DNA of 64,000 bases from Mycobacteroides immunogenum (GCF_001605725.1 NZ_CP011530.1:4154001-4218000); one strand, 5' to 3'. Shown: positions 7,923 through 16,897, counted from the stretch's first letter. Program-made: numbers and translations. Notes: generated from the letters alone by a model not told the origin.

Positions 7923-9722
7923 GTGCCCAATCACGCCAGCTCGAAGATCAGCAAGGTACTCGTCGCCAACCGCGGCGAGATTGCGGTTCGGGTGATCCGC
8001 GCGGCGAAGGACGCTGGACTGGGTAGCGTCGCGATCTACGCCGAACCCGACGCCGATGCCCCCCACGTCCACCTCGCCGACGAGGCCTTCGGCATCGGCG
8101 GTAACACCGCCGCCGAGTCCTACCTGGACTTCGGCAAGATCCTGGAGGCCGCCGAGAAGTCGGGCGCCAACGCCATCCACCCCGGCTACGGCTTCCTGTC
8201 GGAGAACGCCGACTTCGCCCAGGCCGTCATCGACGCCGGGCTGATCTGGATCGGGCCCAGCCCGCAGTCCATCCGCGACCTCGGCGACAAGGTCACCGCC
8301 CGCCACATCGCGGCGCGCGCACAGGCCCCGCTGGTACCCGGCACCCCGGACCCCGTGAAGGACGCCGACGAGGTCGTCGCCTTCGCCAAGGAGCACGGCC
8401 TGCCGATCGCCATCAAGGCCGCCTTCGGTGGTGGTGGCCGCGGCATGAAGGTCGCCCGCACCCTCGAAGAGGTGCCCGAGCTGTTCGAGTCCGCCACCCG
8501 CGAGGCCGTCGCCGCCTTCGGCCGCGGCGAGTGCTTCGTGGAGCGCTACCTGGACAAGCCGCGCCACGTGGAGGCCCAGGTCATCGCCGATACCCACGGC
8601 AATGTCGTGGTCGCCGGTACCCGCGACTGCTCACTTCAGCGCCGCTTCCAGAAGCTCGTTGAGGAGGCCCCCGCGCCGTTCCTGACCGACGCTCAGCGCA
8701 AGGAGATCCACGAGTCCGCCAAGCGCATCTGCAAGGAGGCCGGTTACTACGGTGCCGGCACCGTCGAGTACCTGGTGGGCCAGGACGGCCTGATCTCGTT
8801 CCTTGAGGTCAACACGCGTCTGCAGGTGGAACACCCGGTCACCGAGGAGACCGCGGGCGTCGACCTGGTGCTCGAGCAGTTCAAGATCGCCAACGGCGAG
8901 GCACTGCAGTTCACCGAGGACCCCGAGCCGCGTGGCCACTCGATCGAGTTCCGCATCAACGGCGAGGACGCCGGCCGCAACTTCCTGCCGGCCCCCGGCC
9001 CGGTGAAGGTGTACGACACCCCCACCGGCCCCGGCGTGCGCCTGGATTCCGGCGTGCAGGCCGGTTCGGTGATCGGCGGTCAGTTCGACTCGATGCTGGC
9101 CAAGCTCATCGTGACGGGCCGCGACCGCAACGAGGCCCTGGCCCGTTCGCGTCGTGCGCTGGCCGAATTCAATGTCGAGGGCTTGGCCACCGTCATCCCG
9201 TTCCACCGCGCCGTGGTCTCCGACCCGGCCTTCATCGGCGACGAGGACGGCTTCACCGTCCACACTCGCTGGATCGAGACCGAGTGGAACAACACCGTCG
9301 AGCCGTTCACCGCTGACGGCGAGGCGGCCGAAGAGGACGAGACCCAGCCCCGGCAGAAGCTGGTTGTCGAGGTCGGCGGCCGCCGCCTTGAGGTGTCGCT
9401 GCCCGGTGACATCTCGCTCGGTGGCGGCGGTGGCGGCAGCGCCAACGGCGTTGTCAAGAAGAAGCCCAAGGCCCGCAAGCGCGGCGGCCACGGCGGCGGC
9501 GCTGCCACCGGTGATTCGGTGACCGCACCGATGCAGGGCACCGTCGTCAAGGTCGCGGTCGAAGAGGGCCAAGAGGTCGAGGCCGGCGAGCTGATCGTGG
9601 TGCTGGAGGCCATGAAGATGGAGAACCCCGTCACCGCGCACAAGGCCGGCACCATCACCGGCTTGAGCGTCGAGGCCGGCGCCGCCATCACCCAGGGCAC
9701 GGTCATCGCCGAAATCAAGTAA
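7923..9722 (+). CDS. accA3: Acetyl/propionyl-CoA carboxylase alpha chain (biotin carboxylase + BCCP)
   Basis: A 599-residue alpha subunit that carboxylates its own biotin with ATP and bicarbonate and passes CO2 to AccD partners, making malonyl- and methylmalonyl-CoA for fatty and mycolic acids. N-terminal biotin carboxylase domain ([14 protein letters not shown]; glycine loop GGGGRGMKV at 169-177), a Gly/Ala/Lys-rich linker near 500-530, and a C-terminal biotinyl domain with EAMKMEN, the biotinylated Lys at about 565. GTG start with AGGAGG upstream. Length matches M. tuberculosis AccA3. A strong hairpin with a T run follows the stop. Confidence 0.97.
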   Translation: MPNHASSKISKVLVANRGEIAVRVIRAAKDAGLGSVAIYAEPDADAPHVHLADEAFGIGGNTAAESYLDFGKILEAAEKSGANAIHPGYGFLSENADFAQAVIDAGLIWIGPSPQSIRDLGDKVTARHIAARAQAPLVPGTPDPVKDADEVVAFAKEHGLPIAIKAAFGGGGRGMKVARTLEEVPELFESATREAVAAFGRGECFVERYLDKPRHVEAQVIADTHGNVVVAGTRDCSLQRRFQKLVEEAPAPFLTDAQRKEIHESAKRICKEAGYYGAGTVEYLVGQDGLISFLEVNTRLQVEHPVTEETAGVDLVLEQFKIANGEALQFTEDPEPRGHSIEFRINGEDAGRNFLPAPGPVKVYDTPTGPGVRLDSGVQAGSVIGGQFDSMLAKLIVTGRDRNEALARSRRALAEFNVEGLATVIPFHRAVVSDPAFIGDEDGFTVHTRWIETEWNNTVEPFTADGEAAEEDETQPRQKLVVEVGGRRLEVSLPGDISLGGGGGGSANGVVKKKPKARKRGGHGGGAATGDSVTAPMQGTVVKVAVEEGQEVEAGELIVVLEAMKMENPVTAHKAGTITGLSVEAGAAITQGTVIAEIK

Positions 9723-9738
9723 CACGTCTTACAAAAGA

Positions 9739-9777
9739 CGCCGAGTGTGAGCACCTGTGCGCACACTCGGCGTTTTT
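9739..9777 (+). terminator. Terminator hairpin after accA3 (CGCCGAGTGTG repeat)
   Basis: Perfect 11-base stem CGCCGAGTGTG (9739-9749) / CACACTCGGCG (9762-9772) followed by TTTTT. The loop contains a smaller GCAC/GTGC hairpin. A further half-copy, TCACACTCGGCG, lies at 9791-9802. The same palindrome recurs after sdhB. Confidence 0.85.
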
Positions 9778-9818
9778 CGTGGTCTGGCGTTCACACTCGG
9801 CGCGAGGAGACAGCACAC

Positions 9819-10142
9819 ATGGAACCCATCGAGATCAACGCGGGCACGTGGTACTTGCGCGCCCTGCGCGCCGACGAACGCATGGACGACCGTCCGGCGC
9901 TGACGTCCTTGGGTGTCGATGACGCCGACTACGTGGCCGCGCGCGCCGACGATTGGGACCGCGATCGCCTCTACAGCTGGGCCGTCTGTGAACCCACCAC
10001 CGCGGAGATGGTGGCCGAGGTACGGCTGGACCCGGCCACGGCGCAGATCGAGTCGCGGGCCCGCACCGACTACCCCGGATCGCAGAATGCCGAACAGGAG
10101 GCCGTGGCAGCAGTGCGGCGCTTCGCCGACGCCATGCTCTGA
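9819..10142 (+). CDS. Small conserved hypothetical protein
   Basis: A 107-residue acidic protein not recognised as any family. It has no signal peptide or membrane segment and is rich in Asp, Ala and Arg. The ATG at 9819 is chosen because GAGGAGA lies about 9 bases before it; the upstream start at 9747 falls inside the terminator hairpin of accA3. It is monocistronic, followed by the promoter region of the next gene. Confidence 0.6.
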   Translation: MEPIEINAGTWYLRALRADERMDDRPALTSLGVDDADYVAARADDWDRDRLYSWAVCEPTTAEMVAEVRLDPATAQIESRARTDYPGSQNAEQEAVAAVRRFADAML

Positions 10143-10157
10143 TTGAGCTTGCGTCCA

Positions 10158-10178
10158 TGTCAGCGACATTGACATACT
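10158..10178 (+). promoter_or_regulatory. Operator and leaderless promoter of the PPOX-fold gene
   Basis: Inverted repeat TGTCA-N7-TGACA at 10158-10174 overlaps a -10 candidate CATACT (10173-10178) that ends six bases before the ATG at 10185. A repressor bound here would block RNA polymerase directly. Confidence 0.55.
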
Positions 10179-10184
10179 ATCGGC

Positions 10185-10640
10185 ATGGCGCTAGCCGCGG
10201 AGCTTATCGACTTCGTCACCACGCATCCCGACGCCGCGATGATTACGTTGCGCGACAACGGAACACCACACATGGCGCGCATCGAGATCTGCGTTGTCGA
10301 CGGTCGGCTGCGCGCCACCGGCGCACCCACGCTGGTGCGAACGCGAAATCTCCGCCGCGATCCTCGCTGCTCGTTGTTCGTGTTCGGCCCACATCCGCTA
10401 TGGCTCGGGCTGGAGACCGATGCAACCATCGTCGAGGGCGAGGTCGGTGACGATCTGATCCGGCTGCTGCGCGCCCGCCACGGCATCGACCCTGGGGGCA
10501 CCGTGCTGGCCCATGACGACGAGCTCGGACACGATCGTCCATACACAGAATCCGAGTATCTGGCACATGCCCGCGCCACCGAGCTCCTCATTTACGACTT
10601 CGGGGTGCTGAAGGCGTACGGGAACTACCTATCCGCGTGA
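10185..10640 (+). CDS. PPOX-fold (F420- or flavin-dependent) oxidoreductase
   Basis: A 151-residue split-barrel protein of the pyridoxamine-5'-phosphate-oxidase-like superfamily, which in mycobacteria mostly uses F420 or FMN. Visible features: MITLRDNGTPHMARIEICVVDGRLRATG, TLVRTRNLRRDPRCSLFVF and a C-terminal VLKAYGNY. Substrate unknown. The start is supported by a leaderless promoter directly upstream; no ribosome site is present. The inverted repeat in the promoter implies dedicated control. Confidence 0.78.
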   Translation: MALAAELIDFVTTHPDAAMITLRDNGTPHMARIEICVVDGRLRATGAPTLVRTRNLRRDPRCSLFVFGPHPLWLGLETDATIVEGEVGDDLIRLLRARHGIDPGGTVLAHDDELGHDRPYTESEYLAHARATELLIYDFGVLKAYGNYLSA

Positions 10641-10654
10641 CGGAAATACGCCAC

Positions 10655-10685
10655 TTGACCTCGAGTGCACTTTAGGTACGACGAT
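10655..10685 (+). promoter_or_regulatory. MerR/SoxR-type promoter-operator
   Basis: -35 TTGACC (10655-10660) and -10 GACGAT (10680-10685) are 19 bases apart, the over-long spacing typical of MerR-activated promoters. Between them lies the dyad ACCTCGAGTGCACTTTAGGT (10658-10677), 8 of 10 positions symmetric. The -10 ends six bases before the GTG of the flavin reductase. Confidence 0.7.
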
Positions 10686-10691
10686 AGGCGC

Positions 10692-11282
10692 GTGAACACG
10701 TCGACCACCCCGTTGCGCCTTGCCGTGATCTGCGCCAGCACTCGCGACGGCCGATTCGGCCCCACCGTGGCGAATTGGATCGCACAGAGTGCTCGCGTCC
10801 ACCCGGCCTTTGACGTCGGCTACATCGACCTCGCGGACTACCCGCTGCCCCTTCACCTTTCCAGACGGCCGGAGGCCCAGGACGCCGCCCAGCTGGCGAG
10901 AGTGACGGCGCGCCTGCGCATCGCCGATGCCTTTCTCGTGGTCACGCCGGAGTACAACCACAGCTTCCCGGCACCGCTGAAGAATCTGATCGACTGGCAC
11001 CACAGCGAATGGCAGGCCAAGCCGGTCGGATTCACCTCCTACGGCGGGATATCGGGAGGATTGCGTGCCATCGAACAGTTGCGGCTGGTGTTCGCCGAAC
11101 TGCACGCCGTGACAACCCGGGATGTGGTGAGCTTCCACGGCGTCTGGAGCCAGTTCGACGATGAGGGCCGGCTTATCGACAGCCGCGACGCCGAGACCGC
11201 CGCCAAGACGATGCTTGACGAACTGGCGTGGTGGGGTGCCGCGCTGCGGACAGCGCGGCAGGACGCCCCCTATGCCTGGTGA
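10692..11282 (+). CDS. NADPH-dependent FMN reductase / quinone reductase
   Basis: A 196-residue flavodoxin-fold reductase. The N-terminal phosphate loop (ICASTRDGRFGPTVANW) and the family signature TPEYNHSFPAPLKNLIDW are clear. Such enzymes reduce FMN, quinones or azo compounds with NADPH. The GTG at 10692 is six bases after a -10 box, so the message should be leaderless. The MerR-type operator upstream suggests induction by redox-active compounds or another effector. The 3' end overlaps lat (convergent) by 13 bases. Confidence 0.88.
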   Translation: MNTSTTPLRLAVICASTRDGRFGPTVANWIAQSARVHPAFDVGYIDLADYPLPLHLSRRPEAQDAAQLARVTARLRIADAFLVVTPEYNHSFPAPLKNLIDWHHSEWQAKPVGFTSYGGISGGLRAIEQLRLVFAELHAVTTRDVVSFHGVWSQFDDEGRLIDSRDAETAAKTMLDELAWWGAALRTARQDAPYAW

Positions 11283-12640
11283 GACAACACCCTCGACACC
11301 GCGGCCACCGCGGCGTCGATCTCCTCGGCACTGACGATCAGCGGCGGCCGGAACCGCACGCTGTTCGTGCCGCTGGGCAGCAGGATCACCCGCTCATCGG
11401 CCCACAGTCGTTCGACTAGACGGTCGCGCTCCTCGGGTGTGGGCAGACTGAACGCACACATCAACCCGCGGCCCCGCACGTCACTGATCTCGTCATTCCG
11501 CATCGCGAGAGTCAGCAGGCGTTCCAGCAGATACTCACCCATCCGCATGGCGTTCCCGAAAAGTCGTTGCGACTCAATCACTTCCAGGATGCGACGGGAG
11601 CGCACCATGTCGACGAGGTTTCCACCCCAGGTGGAGTTGATCCGAGAGCTGACGGCGAAGACGTTGTCCGCCACCTCGTCGACCCGGCCTCCTGCCATGA
11701 CACCACACACCTGGGTCTTCTTACCGAAGGCCAGGATGTCCGGAGTCACCCCCAGTTGCTGGAATGCCCAGGCGGCTCCGGTGAGCCCGCATCCGGTCTG
11801 CACCTCGTCAAAGATGAACAGGGCGTCGTTCTCGTGGCAGAGCGCCCGCATGGCATGGAAGAACTCCGGGCGGAAGTGGTGATCTCCCCCCTCACCCTGG
11901 ATTGGCTCAGCGATGAAACATGCGATGTCGTGTGGGTTTTCGGCAAATGCACGCCGCGCCTGCGCCAGCGCCAGCGCCTCCAGCTCCTCGATATCCGCAT
12001 CGGGACGCACGTACGGAGTGTCGATTCGCGGCCAGTCGAACTTAGGGAACCGCGCCACCTTGTTGGGGTCGGTATTGGTCAAGGACATCGTGTATCCGCT
12101 GCGGCCATGGAATGCCTCGCGTAGGTGTAACACCTTGGTGCCCAACTCCGGATCGATCCCGTGCGCCTCGTTCCACCTGCTCTTCCAGTCGAAGGCCACC
12201 TTCAGCGCGTTCTCAACGGCAAGTGCTCCGCCGTCGACGAAGAACAGATGCGGGAGGGCCGGGTCACCGAGTACGCGCGCGAATGTGTCAACAAATCGGG
12301 CCATCTCGACGGTGTATATGTCGGAATTACTCGGCTTGTTGATGGCTGCCACCCGAAGCTCCGCCAGGAATTCTTCGTCTTCGGCGAGCATCGGGTGGTT
12401 CATGCCCAGCGCCGAAGACGCGAAGAACGTGAACATGTCCAGATAGGTGGTCCCGTCGCGCGCGTCCACCAGGTGCGCCCCACGGGAACGCTCCAGATCG
12501 AGCACCAGGTCCATTCCGTCGGCCAGAATGCTGCGCCGCAGCACTTCATGCACCCGATCCGGCGTCACCGGATCCGGGTGCGTAGCCACGTCGTCGGTCG
12601 TCGAGCCAGTCTGGGACCCAGGGAACATCAGTGCGGTCAT
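11270..12640 (-). CDS. lat: L-lysine 6-aminotransferase
   Basis: A 456-residue class III PLP aminotransferase that moves the epsilon amino group of lysine to 2-oxoglutarate, giving aminoadipate semialdehyde (piperideine-6-carboxylate). The PLP Lys is in FGKKTQVCG (about 307/308), with the cofactor Asp in IFDEVQTG. Same position as Rv3290c, followed upstream by lrpA. In M. tuberculosis lat is induced in persistence and LrpA binds its promoter. A -10 box six bases before the ATG indicates a leaderless transcript separate from lrpA. Confidence 0.95.
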   Translation of the reverse strand: MTALMFPGSQTGSTTDDVATHPDPVTPDRVHEVLRRSILADGMDLVLDLERSRGAHLVDARDGTTYLDMFTFFASSALGMNHPMLAEDEEFLAELRVAAINKPSNSDIYTVEMARFVDTFARVLGDPALPHLFFVDGGALAVENALKVAFDWKSRWNEAHGIDPELGTKVLHLREAFHGRSGYTMSLTNTDPNKVARFPKFDWPRIDTPYVRPDADIEELEALALAQARRAFAENPHDIACFIAEPIQGEGGDHHFRPEFFHAMRALCHENDALFIFDEVQTGCGLTGAAWAFQQLGVTPDILAFGKKTQVCGVMAGGRVDEVADNVFAVSSRINSTWGGNLVDMVRSRRILEVIESQRLFGNAMRMGEYLLERLLTLAMRNDEISDVRGRGLMCAFSLPTPEERDRLVERLWADERVILLPSGTNSVRFRPPLIVSAEEIDAAVAAVSRVLSHQA

Positions 12641-12646
12641 ATGGCC

Positions 12647-12652
12647 ACACTA
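12647..12652 (-). promoter_or_regulatory. -10 box of leaderless lat promoter
   Basis: On the minus strand TAGTGT ends six bases before the lat ATG. The 52-bp gap between lrpA and lat also has AT-rich sequence that could hold Lrp sites, but no clear dyad was identified. Confidence 0.55.
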
Positions 12653-12692
12653 ACGCAGTATTTACGACTTATCTACACATCAACAAGAATAT

Positions 12693-13169
12693 TTACGGCA
12701 CGAGCTGGCGACCATCGTAAAAAGTTTGTAAGATGATGGTGCTTCGCGTGCGGACGTTGGCTGTGCTGCGGATCAGCTGCAGCAGTTCCTCGAGCGCACG
12801 CGGTGACGGCACCCGTACCAGGAGGATGTAGCTCTCCTCGCCGGCCACCGAGTAGCAAGACTCAATGGCGTCGATGTGCTCGAGCCGCGCCGGAGCATCA
12901 TCAGGTTGAGAAGGATCGAGAGGGGTGATGGCCACGAACGCCGACAGCAGCTGGCCGACCGACTCGGGGTTGACGCGTGCCGCGTACCCGGCAAGAACCC
13001 CACGGGCCTCCAGCCGCCGCACCCGGGTTTGTACTGCCGAGATCGACAGTCCCGCTTTGGCGGCCAAATGCGCAAGAGTCGCCCGGCCATCGCGAGCCAA
13101 CTCGCGCACCAGAATTCGATCGACATCGTCGAGTGGGCGCTCTGGCGTCCTCTCGGTATCCACAGTCAC
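12693..13169 (-). CDS. lrpA: Lrp/AsnC-family feast/famine regulator
   Basis: A 158-residue Lrp-type regulator: N-terminal helix-turn-helix (DDVDRILVRELARDGRATLAH..., SISAVQTRVRRLEARGVL) and a C-terminal RAM effector domain (SYILLVRVPS...). It is the counterpart of Rv3291c, which binds amino acids and controls lat. The GTG at 13169 is fixed by the -10 TACTCT six bases upstream; longer in-frame starts lie in the opposite gene. It diverges from the lysine-catabolic genes on the plus strand and can control both sides. Confidence 0.93.
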   Translation of the reverse strand: MTVDTERTPERPLDDVDRILVRELARDGRATLAHLAAKAGLSISAVQTRVRRLEARGVLAGYAARVNPESVGQLLSAFVAITPLDPSQPDDAPARLEHIDAIESCYSVAGEESYILLVRVPSPRALEELLQLIRSTANVRTRSTIILQTFYDGRQLVP

Positions 13170-13175
13170 GGGGGC

Positions 13176-13181
13176 AGAGTA
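13176..13181 (-). promoter_or_regulatory. -10 box of leaderless lrpA promoter
   Basis: Minus-strand TACTCT followed by six bases and the GTG of lrpA. It lies in the 90-bp divergent region shared with the 2-oxoadipate dioxygenase-like gene. Confidence 0.55.
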
Positions 13182-13259
13182 CCGCGACCAGGCAGAACAG
13201 GGAACGGACTTGCGCAGGCCAATCACGTCAACTGCGAGACGAACCGAGGGACGAATTCG

Positions 13260-14567
13260 ATGACAGCTCTCATCCAATGCTGGGAGCTCCGGGCCCGTTT
13301 CGCCGCAGCGCTCTCGCAGATGTACGGCACAGAGGTTCCCGCGTACAACACCTTGGTAGAGGTGAGTAGCGCGGTGAACCAGAGCTACGCCACAACACAT
13401 CCCGATGCCGAACGACTCGGGTCTGTCGAGCGGGTGACCGCCGAGCGTCACGGCGCGATCCGGGTCGGCAGCCCCCGGGAACTGGCCGCTGTTGCCGAGC
13501 TGTTCGAAGCATTCGGGATGTACCCCGTCGATTTCTATGACCTGCGTGACGCCGCGTCGCCGGTACCCGTCGTCTCCACCGCATTCCGGCCGATCGATGA
13601 AAATGAGCTGGCACTCAACCCATTCCGGGTATTCACCTCGATGCTGGCAACCGGTGATCGCCGATTCTTCGATGCGGATTTGCGTGCCAGGGTGGAGCAC
13701 TTCGTGCAACGTCGCGAGCTGTTCGACCCAGCCCTGCTCGCGCACGCACGGCTGATCAGCGCCGCGGGCGGCTCCACTCCCGCACAGGCCGATGACTTCA
13801 TCGCCGAGGCGGTCAAGGCCTTCGCGCTCTCGACCAAGCCCATCGACCGCGCTTGGTACGAAGAGCTTTCCGCGATCTCACCGGTCGCCGCCGACATCGC
13901 CGGCGTGGACGGCACCCACATCAACCACCTCACACCGCGCGTGCTCGAAATAGACGACCTCTACCACCGCATGACGGCACGCGGGATCACCATGATCGAC
14001 GCGATCCAAGGCCCGCCCCGATGGCGGGGCCCCGATGTGCTGCTGCGGCAGACGTCGTTCCGGGCGCTGGCAGAACCGCGCCATTTCCGCATGAGCGACG
14101 GTTCCGTGGTGAGCGACGCACTACGGGTCCGGTTCGGCGAGGTCGAAGCCCGGGGCATAGCGCTCACCCCCGCGGGTCGCTCCCGCTACGACAAGGCCAT
14201 GGCCGCGATCGACGCCGCCCAAGCACATCCCGAACAGGCCGCGACCATCTGGGCGGACCACTTTCCGGATACCGAAGCAGGGCTGGCCGAGCAGGAACTC
14301 GCGTACTTCCGCACCGATACCGGCCCGGCGGGAGAGATCGTCCGTACTCCCGTCGTGTACGAGGATTTCCTGCCGCGCTCGGCCGCCGGAATCTTCCGAT
14401 CCAACCTTGATGACGACGGCGCCTACGGGGACAGTGCCGACGCATCAGCCACCGACTACTCGAAGGAATGGATGGCCGGCGCCATAGGCCGGGACATCCA
14501 CGATCCGTACATGCTGTACGCAGCCATCGCCGCACAATCCGATCTCGTGACAGGAGCACACCGATGA
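13260..14567 (+). CDS. DUF1338 2-oxoadipate dioxygenase/decarboxylase-like protein (HglS/YdcJ family)
   Basis: A 435-residue DUF1338 protein. The characterised member HglS of Pseudomonas putida is an Fe(II) enzyme that converts 2-oxoadipate to D-2-hydroxyglutarate in lysine breakdown. The expected active-site layout is visible: His64 and Arg68 in RHGAIRVG, His220/His223 in THINHLTPR, and Glu294/296 in FGEVEARG. Its place between lrpA and pcd makes the same role likely. The ATG at 13260 has GAGGGA upstream; longer in-frame starts lie in lrpA. Its stop overlaps the pcd start as ATGA. Counterpart of Rv3292 by position. Confidence 0.85.
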   Translation: MTALIQCWELRARFAAALSQMYGTEVPAYNTLVEVSSAVNQSYATTHPDAERLGSVERVTAERHGAIRVGSPRELAAVAELFEAFGMYPVDFYDLRDAASPVPVVSTAFRPIDENELALNPFRVFTSMLATGDRRFFDADLRARVEHFVQRRELFDPALLAHARLISAAGGSTPAQADDFIAEAVKAFALSTKPIDRAWYEELSAISPVAADIAGVDGTHINHLTPRVLEIDDLYHRMTARGITMIDAIQGPPRWRGPDVLLRQTSFRALAEPRHFRMSDGSVVSDALRVRFGEVEARGIALTPAGRSRYDKAMAAIDAAQAHPEQAATIWADHFPDTEAGLAEQELAYFRTDTGPAGEIVRTPVVYEDFLPRSAAGIFRSNLDDDGAYGDSADASATDYSKEWMAGAIGRDIHDPYMLYAAIAAQSDLVTGAHR

Positions 14568-16126
14568 CCACCACCTTGCCTACCTCTGCCTCCGGCACAC
14601 TGCCCTCGGCCGATGAATTGCGCACCCGGGCCCAGAACGCGCTGCGATGGCTCGGTGCGGATCTGGAACTCGGCACCGAGCCTGCCGTTGGCGATGACGG
14701 TGTGACGGTCCGCTCCCCCATCACCGGCGATATCCTCTTCACCTTCGCGGCCAGCTCACCAGAAGATGTCGATAAGGCGATCTCCGAAGCCGCCCAGGCC
14801 TTTTCACAGTGGCGTACCACGCCCGCGCCCGTGCGCGGCGCCTTGGTGGCCCGACTTGGAGAGCTGCTCACCGAGCACAAGAAGGATCTCGCCGAGCTGG
14901 TGACCATCGAGGCCGGCAAGATCGTCTCCGAAGCACTCGGTGAGGTGCAGGAGATGATCGACATCTGCCAATTCGCTGTCGGACTGTCCCGTCAGCTGTA
15001 CGGCAAGACCATGGCATCCGAGCGTGCCGGGCACCGACTCATGGAGTCTTGGCATCCGCTTGGCGTCGTCGGTGTCATCTCGGCCTTCAACTTCCCCGTG
15101 GCTGTGTGGTCGTGGAACACCGCGATCGCCCTGGTCTGCGGCGACACCGTGGTGTGGAAGCCCTCCGAACTGACGCCGCTGACAGCCGTTGCCTGCCAGG
15201 CACTTCTGGAGCGCGCGGCCGCCGACGTCGGCGCGCCCCCGCAGGTCAGTCGACTGATCCAGGGCGGGCGTGAGGTGGGTGAGCAACTCGTCGACGATCC
15301 ACGTGTCGCGTTGGTGAGCGCTACCGGGTCGGTGCGGATGGGCCAGCAGGTCGGCCCACGGGTGGCCGCCCGCTTCGGCCGGTCACTGCTCGAACTGGGC
15401 GGCAACAACGCGGCGATCGTCACCCCCTCGGCTGACCAGGATCTCGCGGTGCGGGGCATCGTGTTCTCCGCCGCGGGTACCGCGGGTCAACGGTGTACCA
15501 CCCTGCGCCGGTTGATTGTTCACCGCTCCATCGCCGACGGACTGGTCGAGCGCATCGTCAACGCCTACGGCCAGCTTCCGGTGGGCAGCCCCTTCGACGA
15601 GCAGACGCTGGTGGGCCCACTGATCAACGAAAAATCATTCCGGGACATGCAGGACGCGCTGGAAACCGCTCGCGCACAAGGCGGCACCGTGATCGGTGGC
15701 GAACGCCGCGAACTGGGTGACGGTTCCTTCTACGTCACCCCGGCCGTGGTGCGGATGCCCGAGCAGGGCGATGTGGTGCACCGGGAAACCTTCGCACCGA
15801 TTCTGTACGTGCTCGACTACGACACCATCGACGAGGCGATCGCGCTGAACAACGCGGTACCGCAGGGGCTTTCCTCGGCGATCTTCACCCTGGACATGCG
15901 CGAGGCCGAGCGCTTCCTGGCCGCCGACGGTTCCGACTGCGGCATCGCGAACGTCAACATCGGCACCTCGGGGGCCGAGATCGGTGGAGCATTCGGCGGC
16001 GAGAAGGAAACCGGCGGCGGCCGCGAATCGGGCTCGGACTCGTGGAAGGCCTACATGCGACGCGCCACCAACACCGTCAACTACTCCACGGAACTGCCGT
16101 TGGCCCAAGGCGTTCACTTCGGCTGA
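14564..16126 (+). CDS. pcd: Aminoadipate-semialdehyde (piperideine-6-carboxylate) dehydrogenase
   Basis: A 520-residue NAD-dependent aldehyde dehydrogenase of the ALDH7 type, oxidising the Lat product to 2-aminoadipate. Catalytic Cys311 (TAGQRCTTLRR), general-base Glu277 (LLELGGNN) and the NAD loop FNFPVAVWSWN are in place. It follows the DUF1338 gene with a 4-base overlap, and lat lies just across lrpA. Counterpart of Rv3293. The assignment to aminoadipate semialdehyde rests on this context and the family. Confidence 0.92.
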   Translation: MTTTLPTSASGTLPSADELRTRAQNALRWLGADLELGTEPAVGDDGVTVRSPITGDILFTFAASSPEDVDKAISEAAQAFSQWRTTPAPVRGALVARLGELLTEHKKDLAELVTIEAGKIVSEALGEVQEMIDICQFAVGLSRQLYGKTMASERAGHRLMESWHPLGVVGVISAFNFPVAVWSWNTAIALVCGDTVVWKPSELTPLTAVACQALLERAAADVGAPPQVSRLIQGGREVGEQLVDDPRVALVSATGSVRMGQQVGPRVAARFGRSLLELGGNNAAIVTPSADQDLAVRGIVFSAAGTAGQRCTTLRRLIVHRSIADGLVERIVNAYGQLPVGSPFDEQTLVGPLINEKSFRDMQDALETARAQGGTVIGGERRELGDGSFYVTPAVVRMPEQGDVVHRETFAPILYVLDYDTIDEAIALNNAVPQGLSSAIFTLDMREAERFLAADGSDCGIANVNIGTSGAEIGGAFGGEKETGGGRESGSDSWKAYMRRATNTVNYSTELPLAQGVHFG

Positions 16127-16184
16127 TCGGCCGGGCTGACCGATCTCACCAAGTCTGACGTGCTCGACTAGTAAAATCGGCGAG

Positions 16185-16865
16185 ATGACCGACGACTCCG
16201 ATGCCGTTCGCCCCGGCGGCGCATCGGCTCGTCGTCGGCTCACTCCCGAGGATCGGCGCGCCGAGCTCCTCGAGTTCGGCACTCAGCTGTTCGGCGAACG
16301 TCACTACGACGACGTGCGCATGGATGAGGTAGCTGAACAGGCCGGTGTGTCCCGGGCGCTGCTGTACCGCTACTTTCCGGACAAGCGCTCGTTCTACACC
16401 GCGGTGATGCAGGCCGAGTATGACCGGCTGTACGACGCCACGATTTCCCTCGATATGGACCAGAGTCTTTCCGGTTTCGAGCGGCTGCGGCGCACTCTGC
16501 TGGTGTATTTGCACTACCAGGAGGAACATCCGTTCGCGCCGGTCACGGTCTTCCGGATGATCGATTCCGCCGACCCCACCGTCATGGCCATCGAGCAGCA
16601 GGAATACGACAAGCAGACCGATCGCATCATGGCGGTGGTCGATCATGTGGCCGGTGACGAGATGACTCCGGCGCTGGTGACCGACCTGAAAGTGGTCATC
16701 CGCGCCTGGCTGGCGTTCAATCAGGAATTGGCCCGGCAGCGTGCCCTCAATCCCGAGCTGGACGTCGACTGGCTCGCCGATACCTCGGCGCACGCCATGA
16801 TCGACGCGGTACGCCGGGTATCCAACATCCCGCAGGCGGTGGCCGATCTGATGGGCGCCGATTAG
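16185..16865 (+). CDS. TetR/AcrR-family transcriptional regulator
   Basis: A 226-residue TetR regulator with an N-terminal helix-turn-helix (VRMDEVAEQAGVSRALLYRYFPDKRSFYTAV, about 47-77) and an all-helical ligand domain. Counterpart of Rv3295 by position. The effector is unknown. A -10 candidate TAAAAT ends seven bases before the ATG, so it is probably leaderless. It could control lhr, 32 bp downstream, or the lysine genes upstream. Confidence 0.9.
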   Translation: MTDDSDAVRPGGASARRRLTPEDRRAELLEFGTQLFGERHYDDVRMDEVAEQAGVSRALLYRYFPDKRSFYTAVMQAEYDRLYDATISLDMDQSLSGFERLRRTLLVYLHYQEEHPFAPVTVFRMIDSADPTVMAIEQQEYDKQTDRIMAVVDHVAGDEMTPALVTDLKVVIRAWLAFNQELARQRALNPELDVDWLADTSAHAMIDAVRRVSNIPQAVADLMGAD

Positions 16866-16897
16866 TAGTTGTCGGTCCCTATTGGCACGATGACCAG

